Positions 43,696 through 51,716 of a DNA stretch of 64,000 bases are shown piece by piece. The notes under the pieces were generated by a model, which had not been told where the DNA came from, did not search any database, and saw only the letters and a program-made list of their open reading frames with translations. The stretch covers positions 1,736,001 through 1,800,000 of the forward strand of contig NZ_CP181447.1 in NCBI RefSeq assembly GCF_048001765.1, given 5' to 3'. The position numbers and the translations under genes are program-made. Numbering within the stretch: position 1 is the stretch's first letter; the number at the start of each line of letters is the position of its first letter. This DNA is from Bombiscardovia asteroides_K (GTDB lineage: Bacteria; Actinomycetota; Actinomycetes; Actinomycetales; Bifidobacteriaceae).

Positions 43696-44760
43696 ATGAC
43701 TAAAGACAGACGAACCCAGTTCCACCAGATAGCCCATGGCCAAGGGAACCGTCCCTGGCTGACCTCCGCCTGGCAGCACCACATCGGGCATGAGTACGGT
43801 GCCGAAAACTTTTCCGCAGCAACCCTGGATTTCGTCCGCAAGTGGGATTGGGACTGGGTCAAAATCAATCCGAGGGCCATTTATTATGCCGAGGTCTGGG
43901 ACGCAGTCTACGACAAGGACCACTATGATTGGCTGGTCCCGCGCACTGTCCGCACAGCCATCCAGGAGGCAGGGGACATCGCCCGTATCGATTACCGCGA
44001 CCCCGAAACCAACAAGGTCCTCCAAGAACAGGTCCAGGCCGCCAGGGCCATCCGAGACGGTCTGGAGGACCGAGCAGTCATCGACACGGTCTTCTCCCCG
44101 CTTTCGGTACTGCTTCAGCTGGCCGATCTCCCCCTCTATCCCGAGGGGCAGGGCTCCGCGCAGGAGAATGGCGGGAGTCTGAACAGACATACGCTGATCT
44201 TCGACCAGCCCGAAGCGGCCAAGCGAGCGCTGGACAAGATCGCCCGGACCCTTGCCGACTATGCAACTCTACTAGTCAGCCCCAAGGAGCAGGGCGGGGC
44301 CGGTCTGGACGGCATCTTCTTCGCTGAAACCGGCCTGGCCAGCCATGGCTACTTCAACCAGGAACAGCTCGAAGAATGGGCCAAGCCCTATGACCGAGTC
44401 GTCATCCAGGCGGTCAGACAGGCCAATTCGGAAGCCCTTGTCCTGGTGCACACCTGCCGGGAGGATGCGCACCCCGAAGAATTTACCGACCTGAATCCTG
44501 ATTTCCTCCACTGGGACCAGTTCCGCCCGGGCAATCCTGAAATCAGCACCGACTTTCCTGCCGTACCCGTGGGCGGAGCCGACTTCGAACTCTTCAATCC
44601 AGGCGGCGATGTGGACCAGATCCGCGAGGAATTGGAGCAGACCATCCAGGCCCGTCAAGGTCACCCCTTCCTCCTGGCGCCCTTATGCACGGTCCCGACG
44701 CCCGCTGACGAGGAGGCCCTGCGCGTTCTGAGCGGAACCCGGGCCCCCGAGGAACTCTGA
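43696..44760 (+). CDS. UroD-superfamily protein, predicted zinc-dependent methyltransferase
   Basis: 354-aa TIM-barrel protein of the uroporphyrinogen decarboxylase/MtaA/CmuA superfamily. It lacks the RQAGRY motif of true heme-pathway UroD. It has H252-T-C254 (in LVLVHTCRED) and C331 (in LLAPLCTVPTP), an H-x-C-Xn-C arrangement that binds zinc and activates a thiol in corrinoid:thiol methyltransferases such as MtaA; the spacing is close to what I recall for MtaA. First gene of an apparent operon with an ABC importer and a MetY-like enzyme, so methyl transfer to or from a sulfur compound is the working hypothesis. Methyl donor and corrinoid dependence are unknown. Shine-Dalgarno AGGA is 12 nt from the ATG, rather far. 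Confidence 0.75.
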   Translation: MTKDRRTQFHQIAHGQGNRPWLTSAWQHHIGHEYGAENFSAATLDFVRKWDWDWVKINPRAIYYAEVWDAVYDKDHYDWLVPRTVRTAIQEAGDIARIDYRDPETNKVLQEQVQAARAIRDGLEDRAVIDTVFSPLSVLLQLADLPLYPEGQGSAQENGGSLNRHTLIFDQPEAAKRALDKIARTLADYATLLVSPKEQGGAGLDGIFFAETGLASHGYFNQEQLEEWAKPYDRVVIQAVRQANSEALVLVHTCREDAHPEEFTDLNPDFLHWDQFRPGNPEISTDFPAVPVGGADFELFNPGGDVDQIREELEQTIQARQGHPFLLAPLCTVPTPADEEALRVLSGTRAPEEL

Positions 44761-44810
44761 ATCCACAACCAACCCACCGACATCAACCGTCAAACCCCAA
44801 GGGAGACATC

Positions 44811-46001
44811 ATGGTCATCACATCAAAGCAGCACCATCAGCATCGTGGCACTTGCAGGGCAATGGTTGCCTTCACGATCACCATGGCCATGGCAGGGGCA
44901 CTGTCGGCCTGCGGATTGGGAGGCGATCAGGGCTCCTCCGCAGGATCGTCGGACCATGTGACCATCGCAGCAATTTACCCTAAGACCGGTCTATACGCCG
45001 AGTACGGGAAGATGTTCCAGCAAGGCTTCGACCTGGCCAAGGACCAGATCAACAAGAAGGGCGGGATACAGGGCAAGCGCCTGGACATCGACTACTACGA
45101 CACCCAATCAGATGCCAAGCAGGATGCCGCCGTCGCCCCCAAGATCGCTGCAGACAAGTCGGTCATCGCCGTTGTGGGCGATTACTCCTCGCCGGCATCC
45201 TCGGCTGCATCGCCCATCTTCCAACAGGCTGGACTGGTCCATTACGGCTTCAACAACTCCTCCCCGGTATTCACCAAATCCGGCGATCATGTCTGGACGC
45301 CCCAGATATCAGATAAGACCTACCAGGAGGTCAACGCCGTGGCGATATCCAAACGCGCGAAGAAGGTCTCCGTCGTCTATCTGGAAAACGACTGGGGGAA
45401 GGAATCATTCCAACACTTCAAAGACGCCGCCGACAAACAGGGGGTGCAGATCATCTACCAGTCCTCCTACCTGCCCGATTCCACTGATCTGACGCCGATT
45501 CTGATTCCGGCCAAGAACGCTGGCCCTGATGCCGTGGTGGACATCGGCTATGGACCAGACGGAGCGCTGGTTCTCAACACCCTGCGAGACAAGCTGGACT
45601 ACAAGGGACCCTTCTTCGGAGGCCAGGAGACCAAGGAGTTCCTCTCCTTGACGGGGGCGAACTCCCAAGGAACCATCATCACCGGGAGCTTCTCAGCGAC
45701 CGGCACCAAGGACCCCAAGGCCAAGGCCTTCGTCAAGAGCTTCGAGGACCGGTACCACATCGTCCCCGGCAACTTCGAAGTCACGGCCTACCAGGCCATC
45801 ATGGACCTGGCCCACGCGGGTGAAAAGACCAGCCCCACCAGGGAGGGCATTCAGGAGGCACTGACCAAGGTCAAGGACTTCCCGCTCTATCAAGGCCAGG
45901 GTGGCACCTTCAAGTTCAATGCCAAAACCAGACGGGCAGATGTGATCCAGCCCATCCTCCTCCAGGTGGACCAGGGCAAATTCAAACAGATTGAGGAGTG
46001 A
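44811..46001 (+). CDS. Substrate-binding lipoprotein of a branched-chain-amino-acid-type ABC importer
   Basis: 396 aa. Lipoprotein signal: basic N-terminus, hydrophobic stretch, lipobox GALSAC with the lipidated Cys about residue 34, then a Gly/Ser-rich linker. The mature part is a type I periplasmic-binding fold of the LivK family (VTIAAIYPKTGLYAEYGK, VVGDYSSPASSAASPIFQ, NDWGKESFQHFKDAA). AAGGGAG precedes the ATG. Ligand unknown; family members bind amino acids, amides, urea and similar compounds. 50 nt after the methyltransferase gene and 9 nt before the permease. Confidence 0.92.
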   Translation: MVITSKQHHQHRGTCRAMVAFTITMAMAGALSACGLGGDQGSSAGSSDHVTIAAIYPKTGLYAEYGKMFQQGFDLAKDQINKKGGIQGKRLDIDYYDTQSDAKQDAAVAPKIAADKSVIAVVGDYSSPASSAASPIFQQAGLVHYGFNNSSPVFTKSGDHVWTPQISDKTYQEVNAVAISKRAKKVSVVYLENDWGKESFQHFKDAADKQGVQIIYQSSYLPDSTDLTPILIPAKNAGPDAVVDIGYGPDGALVLNTLRDKLDYKGPFFGGQETKEFLSLTGANSQGTIITGSFSATGTKDPKAKAFVKSFEDRYHIVPGNFEVTAYQAIMDLAHAGEKTSPTREGIQEALTKVKDFPLYQGQGGTFKFNAKTRRADVIQPILLQVDQGKFKQIEE

Positions 46002-46010
46002 GCAACGATT

Positions 46011-47831
46011 ATGCTCGAGACGCTCTTTCCCGGACTCATCCACGGCGGCGTCTATGCTCTGGCCGCCGTGGGCATGTCCCTGGTCTTCGGGGTAACCAAT
46101 GTGGCCAACTTTGCACAAGGGTCGCTGGTTGCAGTTGGCATGATGACGGCCTGGTGGGTGGGCTCCTCCCTGGGCTGGGGGCTCATCCCCACCATCCTGG
46201 CCGTCGTTCTGGTCACAGGCCTTGTCGGGCTGGTTACCAACCTCCTGGTCATCACCCCACTGGAAGGTCGACAACCAATCGCTGCCCTCCTGGGCACTGT
46301 GGGCCTAGGGCAGGTCCTGGATAACGGGATGCAGCTGATCTTCGGGTCTCAGACCAGGCCCTTCCCCCAGCTGCTGCCCACTCACAACCTTCATGCCTTG
46401 GGCATCAGCTTCGGCACCTCCGACCTGGTCATGGGTCTGGTCGCCCTGGCCAGCATGGTTGCACTTTGGGCCTTCTTGACCTATGGCAGGGTCGGCCAGG
46501 CCATCAGGGCCACCTCCCAGGATTCCCAGGCCGCATTGCAGATGGGGGTGCCCGTCACCTCCATTCGCACCATAGCCTTCGTCATCGGCTCGGTCCTGGC
46601 TGGCATCGCCGGAATTTTCATCGGCCTGTTCAAGACGAACATCAACCCCATGGACGGCAGCGCCATCGGCATGACGGCCTTCGTGGCCGCAGCCATCGGT
46701 GGGCTGGGCTCCATCCCCGGAGCCATCATCGGCGGCCTGATCCTGGGTTTGGCCGAAGCCGTCGGCGTAGGGCTCTTCGGCGATGGCGTGCATGATCTGA
46801 TCACCTTCGGCACGCTCCTGCTGGTCCTGATCCTGAAACCATCCGGCTTCCTGGGCCGCAGGGCAGACATGGGCAAGGAGCCCATGACCGGAACCCTCCC
46901 AGAGGCAGCCAGACCCATCCGACTGCCGCTTTGGGCCAACCTCGGCCTTGCAGTCGCAGCTCTGGCCACCCCCTTCATTTTCTCCGACCATCTGGCCGGC
47001 ATCGGGACCCAGATTACCATTTACGCTATCGCCGCGGTGGGCCTGACACTGATCTCAGGATCAGCCGGTCAGACCATCCTGGGACTGGCAGGACCTGTGG
47101 CCGTGGGAGCCTACGCCTCGGCGCTGTTGACCATGCGTCTGCATTGGCCCTTCGCCCTCTCCCTGCTGGGTGCGGCCATCATCGCCGCCCTGGCCGCATC
47201 CCTGCTGACATTCCCGGTATGGAAGCTCAGTGGTCACTATGTGGCTATCGCCACCATAGGGGTGGGAGCCGTTATGGTCGCCATCATTCGCATCTGGGAA
47301 CCTCTGACCAGGGGCTCACTAGGCCTGCAGGGCATTCCTCTGCCAACTTTCCTGGGCAAACCGCTCTACACCCAGCAGATGCAGTATCTGTTGGACCTGA
47401 TCATCCTTCTTCTGGTCCTTGCGGTGACCTCCCGGATCAGGTCCTCACACCTGGGCCACGTCTTCGAAGCCATTGGCGAGGACGGACAGGCAGCCTGGTC
47501 CCTGGGGATCAGGACCGGGGCCTACAAGGCGCTGGCCTACGCCCTGGCATGCGGATCAGCAGGTATCGCAGGCGCCCTGCTGGCACATCAGTACACCTAC
47601 ATCGATCCGACCCTCTTCAACCCGACCATGTCGACCCTGATCCTGACCATCATCGTCCTGGGTGGGATGAAGTCTCCGACCGGAGCCGTGATCGGCTCTC
47701 TGATCCTGGTAGGGGCCCCTGAACTGCTGCGCATCCTACCCGAGGTGAGAATCATGGCCTACGGACTTGTTCTGATCATCTTCATCATCTGCAGGCCACA
47801 GGGTCTGTTCTCAACTAAAAGGAGGGCATGA
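46011..47831 (+). CDS. Fused LivH-LivM type ABC permease
   Basis: 606-aa membrane protein joining two permease domains usually encoded separately. Residues 1-290 resemble LivH (GGVYALAAVGMSLVFGVTN, GRVGQAIRATSQDSQAALQMG), a polar linker covers about 285-310, and residues 315-606 resemble LivM (YAIAAVGLTLISGSAGQTIL, GHVFEAIGEDGQAAWSLGIR, TIIVLGGMKSPTGAVIGSL). About 16-18 helices. Its TGA overlaps the ATPase start by 4 nt (ATGA). Confidence 0.92.
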   Translation: MLETLFPGLIHGGVYALAAVGMSLVFGVTNVANFAQGSLVAVGMMTAWWVGSSLGWGLIPTILAVVLVTGLVGLVTNLLVITPLEGRQPIAALLGTVGLGQVLDNGMQLIFGSQTRPFPQLLPTHNLHALGISFGTSDLVMGLVALASMVALWAFLTYGRVGQAIRATSQDSQAALQMGVPVTSIRTIAFVIGSVLAGIAGIFIGLFKTNINPMDGSAIGMTAFVAAAIGGLGSIPGAIIGGLILGLAEAVGVGLFGDGVHDLITFGTLLLVLILKPSGFLGRRADMGKEPMTGTLPEAARPIRLPLWANLGLAVAALATPFIFSDHLAGIGTQITIYAIAAVGLTLISGSAGQTILGLAGPVAVGAYASALLTMRLHWPFALSLLGAAIIAALAASLLTFPVWKLSGHYVAIATIGVGAVMVAIIRIWEPLTRGSLGLQGIPLPTFLGKPLYTQQMQYLLDLIILLLVLAVTSRIRSSHLGHVFEAIGEDGQAAWSLGIRTGAYKALAYALACGSAGIAGALLAHQYTYIDPTLFNPTMSTLILTIIVLGGMKSPTGAVIGSLILVGAPELLRILPEVRIMAYGLVLIIFIICRPQGLFSTKRRA

Positions 47832-49585
47832 TGACCGACAGCCGACACATTCCCGAGCCTGCAGGCGACAATCCTGATCAGTCTCTGCTCAGCGTGCGCA
47901 ATCTGGGCAAGAGCTTCCAGGGGCTGCAGGCAGTGGCCGATGTGAACATGGACCTGGCAACCGGCCAGGTGATAGGCATTATCGGCCCCAACGGATCAGG
48001 AAAGTCCACGACCATCAACCTGATCTGCGGCTTTCTCAAGCCTGACTCGGGCCGGATCAGTCTGAGGGGACGCACTGTGACCGGCCTACCCGCTACGGAC
48101 ATGGCCGAGCAGGGTGTGTCCCGCACCTTCCAAAACGGCAGGGTCTTTCCGACCATGAGCGTCGAGGAGAATGTGGCCGTAGGATTCCATAAGCGCTTGG
48201 AAGCCCGTAGACCCTTTCGACGTCTGGAGCGGTGGCCCATCCTGCGATGGATCCCCCTGTTGGCACAGACCTGGCTGACGCTGGTGCCCGGTCCCGCCTG
48301 CCGTAGGGAAGCGGTGGTCGAGCGCAAGGCCGTCCAGTCCGAGATCGACAGATTCAGCGAGCGCCTGGAAGAGCGTCGGACACAGGCCGCCTACACGCTC
48401 TCCTATGCCAACCGGCGACGCACCGAGATAGCAAGAGCCCACGTAAGTTCCCCCGACATCCTTGTTTTGGACGAGCCCACTGCAGGTATGAACCAGTCGG
48501 AGACGGCCGAGGTGCTGCAACAGCTCCTGGAACTCAAGGCCCAAGGACAGACCATGCTACTGGTCGAGCATAAGATCGACCTGATTGAGGCGCTTTGCGA
48601 CCAGGTCATCGCCATGGACGGCGGTCGGATCATTGCCTCAGGACCTCCCAGGCAGGTCAGCGCCGATCCCCGCGTCGTCGCCGCATACCTGGGCGACCGC
48701 AGACCCCGCAACGATGCCCCCATGAACGGACAGGCGGATGTTCTGGCCCGGCAGAACGCTCTGGCTCCGGCCACCGTTGCAGAAACCAGTCTGAAAGCCA
48801 AATCCGAGTTGTCTGACAGCGATGAGGGGAAGCCAAACGCCCAAGGGGGCCGAACCTTGCTCTCCTTGGATGCCATCGATGTAAGCTACGGCCCGGTCAA
48901 GGCCTTGGACCATGTCAGCCTTCATGTTCCCCAAGGCGGCATCGTCTGCCTTCTGGGTGGAAACGCTTCGGGCAAGTCAACGACCATGAAGACCATCCTG
49001 GGCCTGCTGGCCCCAAGGGAGGGAACCATCCGCTTGGACGGACAGGAAATCACCCACACCCCCACCAAGGATCGGGTCCGTTCCGGAATCGCCTCGGTCC
49101 CTGAGGCAAGAAGGGTTTTTGCGGCAATGAGTGTGGAGGAGAACCTACGCATGGGTGCCTTCACCCAAAGGGAACGCAGTCAGATCGGACAGGATCTGGA
49201 TGCCATATATGAGCGCTTCCCGCGCCTGGCCGAACGCCGTGGACAGCAGGCTGGTACCCTTTCAGGAGGTGAGCAGCAGATGCTGGCTTTCGGCAGGGCC
49301 CTGATGAGCCATCCTCGGCTGATATGTATGGACGAACCGACCATGGGCCTCTCGCCCAAGCTGGTCGACCAGGTACTGGAACAGATCGCCGCCCTTCGCG
49401 ACCAGCTGGGCATCTCCATTCTTCTGGTCGAACAGCAGGCCGAGCTGGCCCTGTCAATCGCCGACTACGGGTACGTGCTACAGAACGGCCTGATCCGTCT
49501 GGAAGGACCGGCCCGACAGCTCTTGACTGACGAACGTGTCCGCCAGGCATACCTGGGCAAGGCAACTCCCGATAACGGGCAATAA
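47828..49585 (+). CDS. Fused LivG-LivF type ABC ATPase
   Basis: 585 aa with two nucleotide-binding domains. The first (LivG-like) has Walker A IGPNGSGKST near residue 54, signature LSYANRRRTEIAR and Walker B ILVLDEPTAGMN. The second (LivF-like) has Walker A GGNASGKST near 377, signature LSGGEQQMLAFGR and Walker B LICMDEPTMGLSP. The usual LivG signature LSYGQ is LSYAN here, losing the Gly that contacts the gamma-phosphate, so the two ATP sites may be unequal. An acidic/Ala-rich linker joins the halves (about residues 295-350). Follows the permease with a 4-nt overlap. Confidence 0.93.
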   Translation: MMTDSRHIPEPAGDNPDQSLLSVRNLGKSFQGLQAVADVNMDLATGQVIGIIGPNGSGKSTTINLICGFLKPDSGRISLRGRTVTGLPATDMAEQGVSRTFQNGRVFPTMSVEENVAVGFHKRLEARRPFRRLERWPILRWIPLLAQTWLTLVPGPACRREAVVERKAVQSEIDRFSERLEERRTQAAYTLSYANRRRTEIARAHVSSPDILVLDEPTAGMNQSETAEVLQQLLELKAQGQTMLLVEHKIDLIEALCDQVIAMDGGRIIASGPPRQVSADPRVVAAYLGDRRPRNDAPMNGQADVLARQNALAPATVAETSLKAKSELSDSDEGKPNAQGGRTLLSLDAIDVSYGPVKALDHVSLHVPQGGIVCLLGGNASGKSTTMKTILGLLAPREGTIRLDGQEITHTPTKDRVRSGIASVPEARRVFAAMSVEENLRMGAFTQRERSQIGQDLDAIYERFPRLAERRGQQAGTLSGGEQQMLAFGRALMSHPRLICMDEPTMGLSPKLVDQVLEQIAALRDQLGISILLVEQQAELALSIADYGYVLQNGLIRLEGPARQLLTDERVRQAYLGKATPDNGQ

Positions 49586-49685
49586 GGAACACCTATGGAA
49601 GGAACCTTGCCCGAGGCCGTGAAAGAAGATTCGATGGTTAGCTAGGAAAATTCACAACCGGAAACCAGCAGAGGAATACATCCGC

Positions 49686-51017
49686 ATGAGCAAAGGATTC
49701 GCAACAAAGGCCGTCCATGACGGCTATGACTGTCAAGGCCTGGGCGGAGGCGCGGCCAGCGTCCCCATCTACCAGTCGGCCGCCTTTGACATGGTCACTG
49801 CCGACCGGGGTGATGCCCTGGCCGCCGGTGAAATTCAAGGATTCTCCTACTCACGCCTGGCCAACCCCACGGTCAAGGTCCTGGAGGACCGCCTGGCCAG
49901 CCTTGAGGGAGGCAAGGGGGCCGTAGCCATGGCCTCAGGGATGGCCGCCGTATCGTCAGCCCTCATGTGTGCAGCCGAGGGCGGCGGGAGGCTGATCTCC
50001 CCGGTCGATCTCTATGGGACATCCGTGGATGCCATGAAGACCTTCTTCCCCAACTTCGGCATTGAGACGGATTTCGTGGACGACATCAACGACCTTGATG
50101 CAGTGGAATCCCTGATCCAGGACAACACCAGGGCCATCTTCGCCGAGTCCGTGGCCAATCCGTCCACAGCCATCGCCGACATTCCCGGCCTGGCCGACCT
50201 GGCCCACCGGCATGGGCTGGCCCTGATCATCGACAATACGGTGCCCACGCCATATCTGCTCAACCCGATCAACTTCGGTGCCGACATCGTCGTCCACTCG
50301 ACCACCAAGGGAATCAGCGGCCACGGCAACGCCCTGGGCGGGGTCATCGTGGATGCGGGACGGTTCGACTGGGGTAACGGCCGCTTCCCGCAGATGAGCC
50401 AGCCCGAACTGATCATCAGCGACGAGCGGCACGGGTCCATGGTCAGCTTTCTGGATGCCTTCGGCAAGATGGCCTTCCTGCACAGGGTCCACACCAAGTA
50501 CCTGCACACCTTCGGGGCGGTCATGAGCCCCTTCACCGCCTACCTGCAGCTGGCCGGTCTTGAGACCCTGGCACAGCGGGTCACCACCGAGGTGAAGACG
50601 GCGGAAGCCCTGGCCCGCCATCTGCTAACCATCCCCCAGGTGGAAGAGGTAAACTATTCGGGTATTCTCGAGGGCCGGCACCAGGGCGATGCAGACCAGC
50701 AGGACCGCCTGGCCTTGACCCTGCTGCCCAAGGGTGTCGGCACCATCCTCTCCTTCAAAGTCCAGGGCGGCTATGAGCAGGTCAAACGCATCGTGGACTC
50801 GGTGCGTCTCATGAGCTACATGCCCAACATCGGCGACTGCCGCACCCTGATTGTGGACCCTGCCAGAATCACCCACAGGGAGGTTCCAGGCCCCTACCGC
50901 CTCAGCGCAGGCGTGGGCGACGATCTGATTCGAATCTCCGTGGGTCTGGAGAACCCGGGTGACCTGATCGCCGACCTGGATCAGGCCTTTGCGGTCGCCT
51001 ACCGGGACACTCTCTGA
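49686..51017 (+). CDS. O-acetylhomoserine sulfhydrylase-like PLP enzyme (MetY family)
   Basis: 443-aa Cys/Met metabolism PLP enzyme. Visible are SVPIYQSAAFDM, YSRLANPTVKVLEDRLASLE, the PLP-lysine segment DIVVHSTTKGISGHGNALGG, and MSPFTAYLQLAGLETLAQR. Length and the SGHGNALGGVIVD block favour MetY over cystathionine beta-lyase. MetY joins O-acetylhomoserine with sulfide or methanethiol to give homocysteine or methionine. Located 100 nt after the ABC ATPase with AGAGGA before the ATG. Methionine gamma-lyase activity is the main alternative and cannot be excluded. Confidence 0.88.
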   Translation: MSKGFATKAVHDGYDCQGLGGGAASVPIYQSAAFDMVTADRGDALAAGEIQGFSYSRLANPTVKVLEDRLASLEGGKGAVAMASGMAAVSSALMCAAEGGGRLISPVDLYGTSVDAMKTFFPNFGIETDFVDDINDLDAVESLIQDNTRAIFAESVANPSTAIADIPGLADLAHRHGLALIIDNTVPTPYLLNPINFGADIVVHSTTKGISGHGNALGGVIVDAGRFDWGNGRFPQMSQPELIISDERHGSMVSFLDAFGKMAFLHRVHTKYLHTFGAVMSPFTAYLQLAGLETLAQRVTTEVKTAEALARHLLTIPQVEEVNYSGILEGRHQGDADQQDRLALTLLPKGVGTILSFKVQGGYEQVKRIVDSVRLMSYMPNIGDCRTLIVDPARITHREVPGPYRLSAGVGDDLIRISVGLENPGDLIADLDQAFAVAYRDTL

Positions 51018-51097
51018 AGACCGAGCCCCCTATATCGCAGAACCCATAATGCGGGGCAGGCATATAGACAGATTTGCATGAGGAAGCACCCTTGCAT

Positions 51098-51127
51098 AAA
51101 AAAGAACCCGGCCAAATGGTCGGGTTC
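51098..51127 (-). terminator. Terminator after rpmG
   Basis: GAACCCG and CGGGTTC arms (51121-51127 with 51104-51110) followed by TTTTTT on the minus strand. It may also serve the convergent MetY gene. Confidence 0.9.
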
Positions 51128-51152
51128 CGATGAAGCCAAAAGACGGGAAAAC

Positions 51153-51320
51153 TCAGCGGGTCTCCCGGTGCAGGGTATGCTTGCCGCAACGGGGGCAGAA
51201 CTTCTTGAGCTCCAGACGGTCAGGAGTGTTACGACGGTTCTTGGTCGTAATGTAATTACGCTCCTTGCACACGGTGCACGCCAGCGTAATGCCAGGACGG
51301 ATATCTGCGGCTTTTGCCAT
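51153..51320 (-). CDS. rpmG: Ribosomal protein L33
   Basis: 55 aa, too short for a long-ORF screen. Starts MAKAADIRPGITLACTVCKE and ends FCPRCGKHTLHRETR; Cys pairs at 15/18 and 42/45 make this the zinc-binding form. Cotranscribed behind the tRNA-Tyr, tRNA-Thr and tRNA-Met genes, with 46 nt between it and tRNA-Met. Confidence 0.97.
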   Translation of the reverse strand: MAKAADIRPGITLACTVCKERNYITTKNRRNTPDRLELKKFCPRCGKHTLHRETR

Positions 51321-51366
51321 GGTTCACCTCTATAGTCGTTGCACGACCGACGTATGTCGGCCACAG

Positions 51367-51440
51367 TAGCGAGGAAGAGACTCGAACTCTTGACCTTACG
51401 ATTATGAGTCGTACGCTCTAGCCAGCTGAGCTACCCCGCC
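51367..51440 (-). tRNA. tRNA-Met(CAT)
   Basis: Acceptor GGCGGGG pairs with CCTCGCT including two G-U pairs. D-arm GCTCAGCTGGCTAGAGC, anticodon arm TACGA-CTCATAA-TCGTA with CAT, T-arm AGAGTTCGAGTCTCT. CCA is not encoded. The C1-A72 mismatch of bacterial initiators is absent (G1-U72), so it is probably the elongator. Confidence 0.95.
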
Positions 51441-51444
51441 AGAG

Positions 51445-51516
51445 AGCCTCGGGTGAGAATCGGACTCACGACCTCTTCCTTACCAAGGAAGTGCTCTGCC
51501 ACTGAGCTACCGAGGC
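51445..51516 (-). tRNA. tRNA-Thr(GGT)
   Basis: Acceptor GCCTCGG/CCGAGGC, anticodon arm CTTCC-TTGGTAA-GGAAG with GGT, T-arm GTGAGTCCGATTCTCAC. Four nt from tRNA-Met. CCA is not encoded. Confidence 0.97.
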
Positions 51517-51517
51517 G

Positions 51518-51599
51518 TGGCGGATAGAGGATTCGAACCTCTGAAGCATTACGCGGCTGATTTACAGTCAGCTCCCTTTGACCGCTTGGGAAATCCGCC
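51518..51599 (-). tRNA. tRNA-Tyr(GTA)
   Basis: Class II tRNA: acceptor GGCGGAT/ATCCGCC, anticodon arm GCTGA-CTGTAAA-TCAGC with GTA, long variable arm and T-arm AGAGGTTCGAATCCTCT. First gene of the Tyr-Thr-Met-rpmG unit. CCA is not encoded. Confidence 0.97.
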
Positions 51600-51640
51600 A
51601 TGCCGCACTAGAACCGGAGCTCCGTACGGCAACTTGCCTA

Positions 51641-51669
51641 TAATGACATGTTTTTCCGTTTTCCGCAAG
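51641..51669 (-). promoter_or_regulatory. Promoter of the tRNA-Tyr/Thr/Met-rpmG unit
   Basis: On the minus strand TTGCGG followed 17 nt later by CATTAT (near 51641-51646), about 42 nt before tRNA-Tyr. The -35 immediately follows the nrdF hairpin. Confidence 0.5.
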
Positions 51670-51708
51670 TCCCGCTCCAACGTCGTGTCTTCCGTGTCAG
51701 AGCGGGAC
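51669..51708 (-). terminator. Hairpin after the class Ib nrdF
   Basis: Perfect 9-bp stem GTCCCGCTC/GAGCGGGAC (51700-51708 with 51669-51677), 22-nt loop, nine nt after the stop. It lacks a U-tract, so termination may be incomplete. Confidence 0.6.
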
Positions 51709-51716
51709 CGGACAGG

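Noticed and set aside
43696..44760. Annotation as heme-pathway uroporphyrinogen decarboxylase
   Set aside because: The RQAGRY active-site motif is missing, no other heme genes are present, and the zinc-site residues point to the methyltransferase branch.
49686..51017. Methionine gamma-lyase as the primary call for the PLP enzyme
   Set aside because: The SGHGNALGGVIVD segment and length fit MetY better; kept as an alternative.
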